Assembly (NCBI RefSeq): GCF_900250075.1
Contig: NZ_LT977070.1
Location: 1,681,634-1,745,633, forward strand
Source of the DNA: Cupriavidus taiwanensis
GTDB lineage: Bacteria; Pseudomonadota; Gammaproteobacteria; Burkholderiales; Burkholderiaceae
Length of the DNA: 64,000 nt
Direction of reading: 5' to 3'
Shown: piece by piece, positions 25,742 through 35,753 of the stretch
Numbering within the stretch: position 1 is the stretch's first letter
How the letters are laid out: every line of letters begins with the position of its first letter
Translations under genes and position numbers: made by a program
The notes under the pieces: generated by a model
Databases searched by the model: none
Seen by the model: only the letters and a program-made list of their open reading frames with translations
Told to the model about the DNA's origin: nothing

Positions 25742-27391
25742 TCAGCGCGTCTCGGTGCCGGACATCGCCTTGGCCCCGGCAGCGGCGCTGGCGGCCGGTT
25801 GCGCCAGCCCTGCCCGCGGCATGGCCCAGACCGACTCCGCCGGCCCGCTGCGGGCCCGCCGCGCGGTGGCGCGGGCGAGGGCGACAAAACCCGCGGCCAG
25901 TGCGATCGCGCCGAGGTCGAAGCCGGCGATGATCCAGTGCCCGCTGGGGATGCTGTGCAGCAGGTGGTCGCCGGTCAGGATCGCGTTCGACAGCGGCACC
26001 GTCAGCGCGGCCAGCGCGGCGGCATAGAGCAACTCCACCGCGGCGCGCACGGGCGCGCGCAGCAGCGCCCAGGCGCAGGCCAGGCCGAACACGATGAAAT
26101 AGGTCTGGCTGACGGCGCGCTCGGGCCACAGCAGCGCCGCCGGGAAGCACAGCGCCACGCCGATGCAGCAGCCGATGCAGACGCCCACGGTGGCCTGCGC
26201 CAGCAGGCGATGCACGCGCGGCTGCTCGGCCTGGCGCAGCTTGCGCCGCGATTCGATCCACAGCAGGTTGCCGGAATAGAACAGGAAGGCGCCGGCCAGG
26301 CCGGCCAGCAGGTAGACCAGCCGCACCGGCAGCTCGCCGAAGGTGCCGAAATGCAGCGCGTACAGCGCGCTGTAGAGCCCGTGGTTGCCGTCGCGCGCGC
26401 CGGCGGTCTGGTTCGCCGTCAACTGGCCGGCATTGGGTTCGCCGCTGGCGGCGTGGATGCCGACCGAGCCCAGGTTGCCGAGCGCGCGCGTGCTGGTGCC
26501 GCGCACTTCGACCACGGCGTTGGCGTCGCCGTAGCGCTGGAAGCGGAACGATTCCGGGGTGAAGCGCTCGCCGCCATGTTCGCGCGCGATCTGCATCAGC
26601 GTCGCGGTGGGCAGCGTCGGCACCGCGCGGCCTGCCGCGGCCACTTCCGGCACCGCGGTGGTGGCGGTCGGCACCGCCTCGAACAGGCGGCCGTTGAAGG
26701 TCAGCGTGTTGAACACCATCATCAGCACCAGCGACAGGCAGAACAGCGCCCCGGTGATGGCAAAGACCAGGTGGAAGGGCAGGCTGAACAGGCCCAGCAC
26801 GTTGTGCGTGTCCATCCAGAAGCGCTTGAGGTTGCGACCGGGGCGCACCGCGAACAGGTCCTTCTTCAGCCGCGGCAGGTGCAGCAGCACGCCGGACACC
26901 AGCGCCAGCCCGTACAGCACCGAGATCGCGCCCATGAAATAGATGCCGCCGACCGGGATGCCGAGCGAATAGTGCAGGCTGTTCAGGAACGCCGACAGCT
27001 CGCCCATGACGTGGTCGCGCGAGGTGTCGCGCTGCATCGCCGCGTTGCCGGCCAGGCGCGCATCGGTGGTCATCTGCCACTCGCCGGCCTTGTCCTGCCA
27101 GTAGGCAGAGATACTGGGCTCGCCCTCCGACGGCATGATCACGTAGGCACTGGCCGCGGCGTCGGGGTGGATCGCGACCAGCTTCTGCATGAAGCGGTCG
27201 ACTGCAGCCGGGTCCGCCTTGGCCTCGACCGGCGCGCTGCCCTTGAGCCGTGACGGCGACTGCCAGACATGCAGCTCGTGGTGGAATACGGTGATCGCCC
27301 CGGCAAAGAAGGCGATAAACAGGGCCCAGCCGGCCATCAGGCCGACCCAGGTGTGCAGCGTCTGGTACAGGCGCAGGGTTGCGGTTTTCAT
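25742..27391 (-). CDS. PepSY-associated transmembrane protein (possible siderophore/iron reductase)
   Basis: 549 residues from the ATG at 27391. The N-terminal helix holds the family signature (LYQTLHTWVGLMAGWALFIA, then FFAGAITVFHHEL) with membrane His residues able to bind haem. A PepSY-like periplasmic domain, a second helix pair (RFWMDTHNVLGLFSLPFHLV) and further helices follow. Such proteins sit beside TonB siderophore receptors and are thought to reduce ferric siderophores, but few have been tested. Last gene of a three-gene operon behind a Fur box. The upstream extension of the frame overlaps the DUF3649-like gene and was rejected. Confidence 0.85.
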   Translation of the reverse strand: MKTATLRLYQTLHTWVGLMAGWALFIAFFAGAITVFHHELHVWQSPSRLKGSAPVEAKADPAAVDRFMQKLVAIHPDAAASAYVIMPSEGEPSISAYWQDKAGEWQMTTDARLAGNAAMQRDTSRDHVMGELSAFLNSLHYSLGIPVGGIYFMGAISVLYGLALVSGVLLHLPRLKKDLFAVRPGRNLKRFWMDTHNVLGLFSLPFHLVFAITGALFCLSLVLMMVFNTLTFNGRLFEAVPTATTAVPEVAAAGRAVPTLPTATLMQIAREHGGERFTPESFRFQRYGDANAVVEVRGTSTRALGNLGSVGIHAASGEPNAGQLTANQTAGARDGNHGLYSALYALHFGTFGELPVRLVYLLAGLAGAFLFYSGNLLWIESRRKLRQAEQPRVHRLLAQATVGVCIGCCIGVALCFPAALLWPERAVSQTYFIVFGLACAWALLRAPVRAAVELLYAAALAALTVPLSNAILTGDHLLHSIPSGHWIIAGFDLGAIALAAGFVALARATARRARSGPAESVWAMPRAGLAQPAASAAAGAKAMSGTETR

Positions 27392-27401
27392 GATGGCAAT
27401 C

Positions 27402-27713
27402 TCAGGGAGTGGGCAGGGCGGCCAGTGCGGCCGGCGCCAGGCCGGCCAGGCGCAGCGCCCACAGCGCGCCGAAGCCGAGCAGGTTGGCGCCGCCCAGCCA
27501 TAGCCACGCACTGCGGCTGGAACGGAACAGCAGGCTGGCGCTGATGATCGCTACCCACACCGGCAGGCAGGCCGTCACGGCCGCGACGATGCCGGTCTGC
27601 CATCCGCCCGGCAGGGCCAGGATCGCCAGCGTGCACAGCACCATCGCCAGCGGCAGGCCGAGCAGCGTGCCGGCCAGCCACTTGGTACCCATGCCGGAGG
27701 TGTCCGCGCTCAT
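27402..27713 (-). CDS. Small membrane protein, DUF3649-like
   Basis: 103 residues with about three hydrophobic helices (WLAGTLLGLPLAMVLCTLAI, IVAAVTACLPVWVAIISASL, LWLGGANLLGFGALWALRLA). It overlaps the preceding gene by 4 nt (ATGA) and lies 10 nt before the PepSY gene, so the three are coupled. Proteins of this size in this position, beside PepSY proteins, are usually labelled DUF3649; the label is from memory. Possibly an accessory subunit of the PepSY protein. Confidence 0.7.
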   Translation of the reverse strand: MSADTSGMGTKWLAGTLLGLPLAMVLCTLAILALPGGWQTGIVAAVTACLPVWVAIISASLLFRSSRSAWLWLGGANLLGFGALWALRLAGLAPAALAALPTP

Positions 27714-27997
27714 GCTTGCTGCCCCCGCGCGCCGTGGCGCTTGCGTGCCGCCCAGGTGCCGATGAATGGCCATACCGACAGCGCGCACGGCACCGTGACG
27801 AGGCTGGCGGCGATGGCGACCGGCCAGCCATCGCTGAGGCTCCACAGCCAGGTGCTGACGCACGTCAGCGCCAGCCCCAGCCAGCCGGCCAGCCACCGGC
27901 GGGTCAGGATGCCAGGCGGCAGCAACACCTGGTTGGGCGCGGCCAGGTACAGGCACGCGGCCGCAGCCAGGCCAAGAAGGACGGCCAGAACTTGCAT
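27710..27997 (-). CDS. Small membrane protein, DUF3325-like
   Basis: 95 residues, first gene of the operon. Three hydrophobic segments (VLAVLLGLAAAACLYLAA, LAGWLGLALTCVSTWLWSL, WPVAIAASLVTVPCALSVWPF) and a basic C terminus. The order DUF3325 - DUF3649 - PepSY matches iron-uptake clusters in related bacteria. The ATG at 27997 lies 28 nt from a Fur-box-like sequence. Function unknown. Confidence 0.7.
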   Translation of the reverse strand: MQVLAVLLGLAAAACLYLAAPNQVLLPPGILTRRWLAGWLGLALTCVSTWLWSLSDGWPVAIAASLVTVPCALSVWPFIGTWAARKRHGARGQQA

Positions 27998-28024
27998 GGG
28001 GCAATGTCAGATCAACGAAACATT

Positions 28025-28043
28025 AATAATAATGATTCGCATT
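28025..28043. promoter_or_regulatory. Fur box
   Basis: On the minus strand AATGCGAATCATTATTATT agrees at 16 of 19 positions with AATGATAATCATTATCATT, one phase of the Fur consensus. It lies 28 nt before the first gene of the PepSY operon, where Fur-Fe2+ would block transcription when iron is plentiful. Confidence 0.75.
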
Positions 28044-28086
28044 TGTACGCGCAAGCACCGGCTCGGGGGGTGTTCAGTTTGCCACT

Positions 28087-28155
28087 GTCGTTCTCGCGCC
28101 GGCGGGAACCCCGTGACAGCAAAAGACGCTGGATTGCCGCCTGCGCGGGAATGAC
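28087..28155. repeat. REP-like imperfect inverted repeat
   Basis: Two 25-nt arms (28087-28111 and 28131-28155) match as inverted copies at about 20 of 25 positions. They contain the CGGGAA / GCGCGGGAATGAC motifs of a short intergenic repeat common in proteobacterial genomes. Located between the Fur box and serB; probably a non-autonomous repeat and possibly a transcription stop for serB. Confidence 0.55.
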
Positions 28156-28275
28156 GGCGGTGCCTGATACCTTTTCGGGGAGTTCACTGCACCGCGAACG
28201 TCTTGCGCGGCGACGGCGCGCGAGCGGCGTCCGCGCGCGGCGGACGCTTAAGAAGGCGGGGCGCCTGGCGGGGGA

Positions 28276-29130
28276 TCAGTGCGGGAACAGCGCCAGCAGG
28301 CCGTCGAGGCCGACGTGGTTGAAGGCGACGCTGGCCTGTGCGCGTACCACCGGCTTGGCGCGGAACGCCACCGACAGCCCGGCCACGGCCATCATCTTCA
28401 GGTCGTTCGAGCCATCGCCCATGACGATGGCCTGGTCCGGCGTGGCGCCGATCTGCGCGCAGATTTCCTGCACGGTGCGGGCCTTGACGTCGGCGTTGAC
28501 GATCTCGCCGACGACGTTGCCGGTCAGCTTGCCGTCGACGATCTCGAGCGTGTTGGCGCGGGTGAAATCGAGCTGCAGGCGCGGCTTGAGCTGGTCGGTA
28601 AAGTGCACGAAGCCGCCGGATACCAGCAGCGTCTTCAGGCCCAGCGCGCGCACCGTTTCCAGCATGCGCTCCGCGCCCGGCGACAGCCGCAGGCGCTCGG
28701 CATAGACGCGCTCCAGCACGGTGGCGTCCAGCCCCTTGAGCAGCGCCACGCGGCGGCGCAGGCTCTCGTTGAAGTCGGTGATCTCGCCGCGCATGGCGGC
28801 TTCGGTGATGGCGGAAACCTCGGCCTTGAGGCCGCAGAAGTCGGCGATCTCGTCGATGCACTCGATCGTGATCAGGGTCGAGTCCATGTCCATCGCCACC
28901 AGGCGGAAGTCGGACAGTTTGCGCCCGGCCGGGACCACCGCCCAGTCGATCGCGCGCGGGCCGCAGAAATCATCGAGCGCGTCGCGCAGCGCCGGCGTAA
29001 GCGGCGCGCAGTCCTCGGCCACGGCCACGGTGTCGCTGCGCGGCACCAGCGCGGAAGCGCGGGCCAGGGTGCGGGCGGTGTCGAGGTCGGCGGGGGACAG
29101 CGGGGCGAGGCTCTGCAGGATCAGGGGCAT
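28276..29130 (-). CDS. serB: Phosphoserine phosphatase SerB
   Basis: 284 residues. HAD-superfamily enzyme that completes serine synthesis by removing phosphate from phosphoserine. The nucleophile motif DMDSTLI starts at Asp81; other motifs are LVSGGF (Ser/Gly loop), a Lys in DVKARTV, and GDGSNDLKM (metal Asp). The N-terminal 75 residues form the shorter regulatory region usual for proteobacterial SerB. It is transcribed alone, opposite to nothing nearby, and is followed by the REP-like hairpin. Confidence 0.95.
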   Translation of the reverse strand: MPLILQSLAPLSPADLDTARTLARASALVPRSDTVAVAEDCAPLTPALRDALDDFCGPRAIDWAVVPAGRKLSDFRLVAMDMDSTLITIECIDEIADFCGLKAEVSAITEAAMRGEITDFNESLRRRVALLKGLDATVLERVYAERLRLSPGAERMLETVRALGLKTLLVSGGFVHFTDQLKPRLQLDFTRANTLEIVDGKLTGNVVGEIVNADVKARTVQEICAQIGATPDQAIVMGDGSNDLKMMAVAGLSVAFRAKPVVRAQASVAFNHVGLDGLLALFPH

Positions 29131-29229
29131 GACGGGCGAAAATCGGGCGCTTGCGCGGTCGTCGGCAAGGCGGGGGGCTGCTACGCGGCAAAAGCGCTAT
29201 TGTAGCCCCCCGCGCGGCGCCCGGGCGAA

Positions 29230-30609
29230 TCAGCGCTGCGCCATCACCATGTAGTCCACGGTCAGGCTGGACAGCGCGCGCACGCCGTTGATCAGCGCCG
29301 GCTCATCCACATAGAACTCCGGCGAGTGATTCGATGGCGCCTTGGTCACGTCCTGGCCCTTGGGCGTCACGCCGAGATTGAAGAACAGGCCCGGCACCTT
29401 CTCCTGGTAGAACGAGAAGTCCTCCGACGCGGTGGCCTTGGGCGTGATCATCCAGTTGCCCTCGCCGGCCACGCGCTGCAGCGTGGGCGCCATCTTCTCG
29501 GTCAGCGCCGGCTGGTTGATGGTGGCGTTGTACAGCTCGACCACGCGGAAATTCGCCTCGGCCCCGGCGCTCGAGGCAATGGCCTCGGTGGTGCGCTTCA
29601 TGCGGGCGTGGATGTCCTTCTTCATGCCTTCGTCATAGGTGCGGATGGTGCCCATCATCTCGACCTTCTCCGGCACGATATTCATGCGGTTGCCGCCGTG
29701 GAAGGTGCCCACGGTGATCACCGACGGTTCCAGCATGGCATTGACCTGGCGGCTCTGGATGGTCTGCAGGCCCATCACGATCTGCGACGCCACCACGATC
29801 GGGTCGATCCCGCCCCACGGCCGCGCGCCGTGCGTCTGGCGGCCCTTGACGTCGATCCAGAACTGGTCGGCCGCCGCCATCGAGGCGCCGCTGCGCCAGC
29901 CCAGCTTGCCCGATTCGATGCCGCTGGTGACGTGCAGGCCGAAGATCGCGTCGACCTTCGGGTTGTCCAGCACGCCCTCGGCCACCATCTGCTTGGCACC
30001 CCACATGTTCGAGCCGTTGGGCTCGAAGTCGGCGGGGCTTTCCTCGGCCGGCTGGAAGATGAACTTGACCGAGCCGGGCAGCTGGTCCTTCATGCCGGCC
30101 AGCACCTCGGCCGTGGCCATGAGGATTGCCACGTGCGTGTCATGGCCGCAGGCGTGCATCACGTCGACTTCCTTGCCCAGGTACTGGCCCTTGGCCTTGG
30201 ACGCGAACGGCACGTCGACGCGCTCTTTCACCGGCAGCGCGTCCATGTCGGCGCGCAGCGCCACCACCGGTCCGGGCTTGCCGCCCCTGAGCACGCCGAC
30301 CACGCCGGTCTTGGCCACGCCGGTCTTTACCTCCATGCCGAGCTTGCGCAGGTGGTCCGCCACCAGCTTTGCGGTGCGGGTTTCGTAGTTGCCCAGTTCG
30401 GGATGCTGGTGGATATCGCGGCGCCAGGCGATCAGCTGCTTTTCCACCGCCCTGGCGCGGGTTTCGATCTGGGCATGCAGCGCATCGGCGCCGGCGGGTG
30501 CGGCAGGCGTCTGCGCCTGCGCGCTGTGGCACAGCAGGCCGGCGGCCAGGGCCAGGCCGGCGAGGGCGAAACGGGTGGTGGAACGGGATGCGGTGCGACG
30601 TGCGGCCAT
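29230..30609 (-). CDS. Exported M20D amidohydrolase (hippurate hydrolase-like)
   Basis: 459 residues from the ATG at 30609, which has AAGGAG 9 nt upstream. A signal peptide (FALAGLALAAGLLCHSAQAQ) shows export, unusual since most M20D enzymes are cytoplasmic. Metal-site motifs: RRDIHQHPELGNYE, MHACGHDTHVA (Cys/His ligands) and AEESPAD. It should hydrolyse N-acyl amino acids or hippurate-like amides in the periplasm; the substrate is unknown. A longer frame starting at 30729 runs through an intergenic hairpin repeat and was rejected. It lies downstream of argE with 139 nt between. Confidence 0.88.
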   Translation of the reverse strand: MAARRTASRSTTRFALAGLALAAGLLCHSAQAQTPAAPAGADALHAQIETRARAVEKQLIAWRRDIHQHPELGNYETRTAKLVADHLRKLGMEVKTGVAKTGVVGVLRGGKPGPVVALRADMDALPVKERVDVPFASKAKGQYLGKEVDVMHACGHDTHVAILMATAEVLAGMKDQLPGSVKFIFQPAEESPADFEPNGSNMWGAKQMVAEGVLDNPKVDAIFGLHVTSGIESGKLGWRSGASMAAADQFWIDVKGRQTHGARPWGGIDPIVVASQIVMGLQTIQSRQVNAMLEPSVITVGTFHGGNRMNIVPEKVEMMGTIRTYDEGMKKDIHARMKRTTEAIASSAGAEANFRVVELYNATINQPALTEKMAPTLQRVAGEGNWMITPKATASEDFSFYQEKVPGLFFNLGVTPKGQDVTKAPSNHSPEFYVDEPALINGVRALSSLTVDYMVMAQR

Positions 30610-30699
30610 GCAGGATCTCCTTCGTTGTTGTTGGTCTGATGCTGGCGGTGTGGTTGGCGCTCTGCAAAATGCAATGCACCGTGGAATGCAAAGTGGTTT

Positions 30700-30726
30700 C
30701 TCCCCTCTCCCAAAGGGAGAGGGGAG
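30700..30726. repeat. Intergenic hairpin repeat
   Basis: CTCCCCTCTCCC-AAA-GGGAGAGGGGAG forms a perfect 12-bp stem with a 3-nt loop between argE and the amidohydrolase. Repeats of this sequence are frequent in Burkholderiales, and their translation gives the SPLPKGEG-type false N termini. It has no U-tract, so a terminator role is doubtful. Confidence 0.6.
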
Positions 30727-30748
30727 CAAGGGTTCGATACGCCGGCAG

Positions 30749-31984
30749 TCAGCTCACGCGCAGGCTGTCCACCACCTTGTGCAGGAACGCCTCGCACGCG
30801 ACCAGCTGTTCCAGCGCAACGAACTCGTCCGGCTTGTGCGCCTGCTGGATATCGCCGGGCCCGCATACCACCGCCGGAATGCCCGCGCGCTGGAACAGCC
30901 CGGCCTCGGTGCCGTAGGCCACCTTGTTGGTGTCGCGGTCCGCGGTCAGCGCGCGTACCAGTTGCGTGATCGCTTCCTGCTCGGCCACGTCGAGCGACGG
31001 CGCGGCGGCGATCTTGCTCAGCGTCAGGTCGGCATCGGCATGTTCGGCGCGCATCTTCGGCAGCAGCACGTCGTTGGCATAGGCCTGGATGCGCGCGTAG
31101 ATCGCTTCCGGATCGACGCCTGGCAGGTTGCGGAACTCGAACACGAACTCGCACAGCGCCGGGATCGTGTTGAGCGCAATGCCGCCCTGGATGGTGCCGG
31201 TCTGCGCGGTGGTGTAGGGCACGTCGAAGGCCTGGTCGTAGGGGCCGTTGGCCTTGAACTCGTCGGCGATGTCGCGGATGAAGCAGATCAGCCGCGCCGC
31301 GTATTCGATGGCGTTGACGCCGCGCGGCGTCAGCGACGAATGCGCGGCCTGGCCGCGCACGCAGCAGCGGTAGGCGTTGATGCCCTTGTGCGCGACGATC
31401 ACGCGCATGCTGGTGGGTTCGCCGACGATGCAGCCGCCGGGAGTCACGCCGCGCTCGCGCAGTTCGGCCAGCAGGTAGGGCGCGCCCATGCAGCCGATCT
31501 CTTCGTCGAACGACAGCGCGTAGTGCACCGGCTCGCGCAGGCGGGCCTCGAGGATGGCGGGCAGCAGCGACAGGCTGGTGCCGATAAAGCCCTTCATGTC
31601 GCAGGTGCCGCGGCCGTACAGCTTGCCGTCGCGCACCACCGGCTTGAACGGGTCGGTGGTCCAGGCCTGGCCGTCCACCGGCACCACGTCGGTATGGCCC
31701 GACAGCACGATGCCGCCGTTGGTTTCGCCATTGGCCGCGGGCACGGTGACGAACAGGTTGGCCTTGTCCTGTTGCGGGTTGTAGCTCAGATGCGGCTTCA
31801 ACCCCTTGGCCAGGAAATGGTCGCGCACCGACTCGATCAGTCCCAGGTTGGAATTGCGGCTGGTGGTGTCGTACGCGACCAGACGCTGAGTCCATTCCAG
31901 CGCGCTGCCGCGCGCGGCGGTTTCAGGGACGGGCTGGCGGGAATGGGCTGGAGCGGCTTGGGCTGGGGCGGCTTGGGTCGGCAT
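30749..31984 (-). CDS. argE: Acetylornithine deacetylase ArgE
   Basis: 411 residues, cytoplasmic M20A peptidase. It removes acetyl from N2-acetylornithine in arginine synthesis. Metal-binding motifs are LSGHTDVVPVDG (His/Asp), GRGTCDMKGF (bridging Asp), SFDEEIGCMG (catalytic and metal Glu) and the late His of QQAHKPDEF. The first 26 residues are Ala/Pro/Gln-rich and lack homology to E. coli ArgE, so the true start may be a little downstream. It sits 3' of mfd on the same strand. Confidence 0.9.
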   Translation of the reverse strand: MPTQAAPAQAAPAHSRQPVPETAARGSALEWTQRLVAYDTTSRNSNLGLIESVRDHFLAKGLKPHLSYNPQQDKANLFVTVPAANGETNGGIVLSGHTDVVPVDGQAWTTDPFKPVVRDGKLYGRGTCDMKGFIGTSLSLLPAILEARLREPVHYALSFDEEIGCMGAPYLLAELRERGVTPGGCIVGEPTSMRVIVAHKGINAYRCCVRGQAAHSSLTPRGVNAIEYAARLICFIRDIADEFKANGPYDQAFDVPYTTAQTGTIQGGIALNTIPALCEFVFEFRNLPGVDPEAIYARIQAYANDVLLPKMRAEHADADLTLSKIAAAPSLDVAEQEAITQLVRALTADRDTNKVAYGTEAGLFQRAGIPAVVCGPGDIQQAHKPDEFVALEQLVACEAFLHKVVDSLRVS

Positions 31985-32063
31985 GGGGCGTTATCGCTAA
32001 CTTGTTAAGGAATCGATGCTACACCCGGCCGCGCGCCGCGTCCATGCACGCCCGGCATCGGCG

Positions 32064-35000
32064 CTACGCCAGTTGCCGCAGCGTATGCTTGATGGTCTGC
32101 GCGCGCACCGCCACGTCCGGCATCTTGGCCTCGATGCGCAGCTTGTCCTGTCCCGCCAGCTTGATATGGCGGTTCTTCTGCACCAGGTCGATGATGCGCA
32201 TCGCGTCGATCGGCGGGTTGGGCACGAACTGCACGCTGATGGTGGCTTCGCCGGCATCGATCTTGCGCACGCCCAGCGGCGCCGCGGCGATGCGCAGCCG
32301 GTGCGTTTCCACCAGCGCCTGCGCCTGCGCCGGCAGCCGGCCGAAGCGGTCGACCAGCTCTTCCTGGATATCGTCGACGCGCTCGGGGGTCTCGCAGTTG
32401 GCCAGCCGCTTGTACAGCGACAGGCGCTCGTGCACGTCGGCGCAGTAGTCGTTGGGCAGCAGCGCCGGCGTGCCCAGGTTGATCTCGGTGGTGGCGGCCA
32501 GCGGCGCCATCAGGTCGGGCTCCTTGCCGGCCTTGAGCGCCTTGACCGCGTGGTTGAGCATGTCGGTGTATAGCTGGAAGCCGATCTCGTGGATTTCGCC
32601 CGACTGCTTGTCGCCCAGCACCTCGCCAGCGCCGCGGATTTCCAGGTCGTGCATGGCCAGGTAGAAGCCCGAGCCCAGTTCCTCCATCTGCTGGATTGCC
32701 TCGAGCCGGCGCTGCGCCTGCTTGGTCAGGCCGTCGACATCATGCACCAGCAGGTAGGCATAGGCCTGGTGGTGCGAACGCCCGACGCGGCCGCGCAGCT
32801 GGTGCAGCTGGGCCAGCCCGAACTTGTCGGCGCGGTGGATCAGGATGGTGTTGGCGGTCGGCACGTCGATGCCGGTCTCGATGATGGTGGTGCACAGCAG
32901 GATGTTGTCGCGGCGCGAGACGAAGTCGCGCATCACGCGCTCCAGCTCGCGCTCGTGCATCTGGCCGTGCGCCACCGCGATGCGCGCCTCGGGCACCAGC
33001 TCGGCGAGCTTCGCGCGCTTGTTCTCGATGGTCTCGACCTCGTTGTGCAGGAAGTAGACCTGCCCGCCGCGCTTGAGCTCGCGCAGGATGGCCTCGCGGA
33101 TCACGCCGTCTTCCTCGCGCCGCACGAAGGTCTTGATCGCGAGCCGCTTCTGCGGCGCGGTGGCGATCACCGAGAAGTCGCGCAGCCCTTCCAGCGCCAT
33201 GCCCAGCGTGCGCGGGATCGGCGTGGCGGTCAGCGTCAGCACGTCGACCTCGGCGCGCAGCGACTTCAGCGCTTCCTTCTGGCGCACGCCGAAGCGGTGT
33301 TCCTCGTCGATGATGACCAGGCCCAGGCGCTGGAATTTTACCTGGTCGGACAGGATCTTGTGGGTGCCGATGACGATGTCGACGCTGCCCTCGTTGATCT
33401 GCTTGATGGCCGCGTCGATCTCTTTCTTGGTCTTGAAGCGCGACAGCTCGACGATGCGCACCGGCCATTCGGCGAAGCGGTCGGACAGCGTCTGGAAATG
33501 CTGTTCGGCCAGCAGCGTGGTCGGCGCCAGCATCGCCACCTGCTTGCCGCCGAGCACGGCGACAAAGGCCGCGCGCAGCGCCACCTCGGTCTTGCCGAAG
33601 CCGACGTCGCCGCACACCAGCCGGTCCATCGGCTTGCCCGAGGTCATGTCGGCGATCACCGCGGCGATCGCGGCGGCCTGGTCGGGGGTTTCCTCGAAGC
33701 CGAAGCTCTCGGCGAAGGTCTCGTAGTCCTTGGGCGAGAGCGGGAAGGCGAAGCCCTCGCGCGCGGCGCGGCGCGCGTACAGGTTGAGCAGTTCGGCGGC
33801 GGTGTCGCGGATCTGCTGCGCGGCCTTACGCTTGGCCTTGTCCCACTGGCCGGAGCCGAGGTGGTGCAGCGGCGCGGTATCGGGATCGGCGCCCGAATAG
33901 CGCGAGATCACGTGCAGCTGGTGCACCGGCACGTAGAGCTTGCTGCCCTTGTCGTAGTCCAGGTGCAGGAATTCCTCGTCGCCCTGGCCCATGTCGAGCG
34001 TCACCAGGCCCTGGTAGCGGCCGATGCCGTGCTCGCTGTGCACCACCGGATCGCCGATCTTCAGCTCGGCCAGGTCGCGTACCATCGAATCGACGGCCGA
34101 GGCCTGCTCCTGCTTGCGGCGGCCGGTGCGTCGCGCGGTGCCGGCGTACAGCTCGGCTTCGGTGACGAAGGCCAGTTGCGCCTGCGGCAGCGCAAAGCCG
34201 CTCTGCAGCGGCGCCACCGCGATCGAGAAATGCGCGTCGCCGGCCAGAAACGCGGCAAAGTCTTCGACCGGATGCGGGCGCAGGCCGCTTTCGGCAAAGA
34301 GTTGCAGCAGCGTCTCGCGCCGCCCGGCGGAGTCGGCGCACATCAGCACGCGGGTCTGCTTGTCGAGCAGCAGCGACTCCAGGTTGACCAGCGGGTCTTC
34401 GGCGCGGCGGTTGACCGCGACGTCTGGCAGGATGCCCGAGAATGCCGGCTGCTCCGCGCCGGCTTCCACCTGCAGCACCAGCCGCGCCATCGGCTTGGCG
34501 GCGACGAAGAACTGCTCCTCGGACAGGAACAGGTCCGCGGGCGGCAGCAGCGGGCGCTCGCGGTCGTGGCGCATGAAGTTGTAGCGCTGGGTGGTATCGG
34601 CCCAGAAGCGGCGGATGGCCTCGTCGATGTTGCCGGCGAATACGAGCTGGGTGTCGGCGGGCAGGTAGTCGAACACGGTGGCGCTGTGCTCGAAGAACAG
34701 CGGCAGGTAGTATTCGATGCCGGCCGACGGCACGCCGTTGCCGATGTCCTTGTAGATCGGCGACTTGGTCGGGTCGCCTTCGAACACCTCGCGCCAGCGG
34801 CCGCGGAAGGCGGTGCGCGCGACTTCGTCGAGCGGGAACTCGCGCCCGGGCAGCAGCCGCACTTCCCTGACCGGATACAGGCTGCGCTGCGTGTCCGGAT
34901 CGAAGGCGCGGATGGTCTCGATCTCGTCGCCGAACAGGTCGATGCGGTATGGCAGCGCCGAGCCCATCGGGTACAGGTCGATCAGGCCGCCGCGCACGCT

Positions 35001-35513
35001 GTATTCTCCGGGCCGCATCACCGCGCTGACATGCTCGTAGCCCGCCAGCGTGAACTGCGCCTTGAGCGCGGCCTCGTCGAGCCGCTCGCCCTGCTTGAAG
35101 AAGAAGGTGTAGGCGGCCAGGAAGGCCGGCGGCGCCAGCCGGTACAGCGCGGTGGTGGCGGGCACCAGCATCACGTCGCACTGGCCGCTCTGGATGTCGT
35201 GCAGCGTCGCCAGTCGTTCCGAGACCAGGTCCTGGTGCGGCGAAAAGCTGTCGTAGGGCAGGGTTTCCCAGTCGGGCAGCAGGCGCACGCGCAACTCCGG
35301 CGCGAACCACGGGATTTCCTCGGCCAGGCGCTGCGCATCGACCGCATGCGAGCACACCACCGCCAGCATCGGCGCGCGCGCGCGGTGCTGGCGCGCATAA
35401 GCGGCCACCGCGAGCGCATCGGCCGAGCCGCGCAGGCCGGCCACGCTGTGGCGCAGCCCCGGCTTGACCAGCGGCAGGTTGACAAAGGGAAAGGCGGGCG
35501 TGGCGTCAGGCAT
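32064..35513 (-). CDS. mfd: Transcription-repair coupling factor Mfd
   Basis: 1149 residues, normal for Mfd. It removes RNA polymerase stalled at lesions and recruits UvrA. N-terminal UvrB-like domain (residues 1-350, [20 protein letters not shown]), RNA polymerase interaction domain ([20 protein letters not shown]), translocase with Walker [10 protein letters not shown] and the DEEH box ([12 protein letters not shown]), TRG motif region ([20 protein letters not shown]), then the C-terminal autoinhibitory domain. It is divergent from ispD; the 240-nt gap has a GC-rich hairpin (35544-35566) and a possible -10 for ispD. Confidence 0.97.
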   Translation of the reverse strand: MPDATPAFPFVNLPLVKPGLRHSVAGLRGSADALAVAAYARQHRARAPMLAVVCSHAVDAQRLAEEIPWFAPELRVRLLPDWETLPYDSFSPHQDLVSERLATLHDIQSGQCDVMLVPATTALYRLAPPAFLAAYTFFFKQGERLDEAALKAQFTLAGYEHVSAVMRPGEYSVRGGLIDLYPMGSALPYRIDLFGDEIETIRAFDPDTQRSLYPVREVRLLPGREFPLDEVARTAFRGRWREVFEGDPTKSPIYKDIGNGVPSAGIEYYLPLFFEHSATVFDYLPADTQLVFAGNIDEAIRRFWADTTQRYNFMRHDRERPLLPPADLFLSEEQFFVAAKPMARLVLQVEAGAEQPAFSGILPDVAVNRRAEDPLVNLESLLLDKQTRVLMCADSAGRRETLLQLFAESGLRPHPVEDFAAFLAGDAHFSIAVAPLQSGFALPQAQLAFVTEAELYAGTARRTGRRKQEQASAVDSMVRDLAELKIGDPVVHSEHGIGRYQGLVTLDMGQGDEEFLHLDYDKGSKLYVPVHQLHVISRYSGADPDTAPLHHLGSGQWDKAKRKAAQQIRDTAAELLNLYARRAAREGFAFPLSPKDYETFAESFGFEETPDQAAAIAAVIADMTSGKPMDRLVCGDVGFGKTEVALRAAFVAVLGGKQVAMLAPTTLLAEQHFQTLSDRFAEWPVRIVELSRFKTKKEIDAAIKQINEGSVDIVIGTHKILSDQVKFQRLGLVIIDEEHRFGVRQKEALKSLRAEVDVLTLTATPIPRTLGMALEGLRDFSVIATAPQKRLAIKTFVRREEDGVIREAILRELKRGGQVYFLHNEVETIENKRAKLAELVPEARIAVAHGQMHERELERVMRDFVSRRDNILLCTTIIETGIDVPTANTILIHRADKFGLAQLHQLRGRVGRSHHQAYAYLLVHDVDGLTKQAQRRLEAIQQMEELGSGFYLAMHDLEIRGAGEVLGDKQSGEIHEIGFQLYTDMLNHAVKALKAGKEPDLMAPLAATTEINLGTPALLPNDYCADVHERLSLYKRLANCETPERVDDIQEELVDRFGRLPAQAQALVETHRLRIAAAPLGVRKIDAGEATISVQFVPNPPIDAMRIIDLVQKNRHIKLAGQDKLRIEAKMPDVAVRAQTIKHTLRQLA

Positions 35514-35753
35514 GTCGGCAGGGGGCGTTCAAAAACGACGACGCCCCGCCGGCATTGCGGGCGGGGGTCGGAACCGGGGACATCAGGTGCCGGTGGCGCC
35601 CTGCCGGTTACGGCGAAGCGGCATGGCGACGGGCAAGGGCCGTATTATAGAATGCGCACCGGTTGTCCCGCTGCCGGCCGATTGCCGTCCGTTTGCCGCC
35701 CCGCTTGCCGGGCCGGCCTGCAGCCCGCGCTTCTTTCACTCCACGCCGATCCT

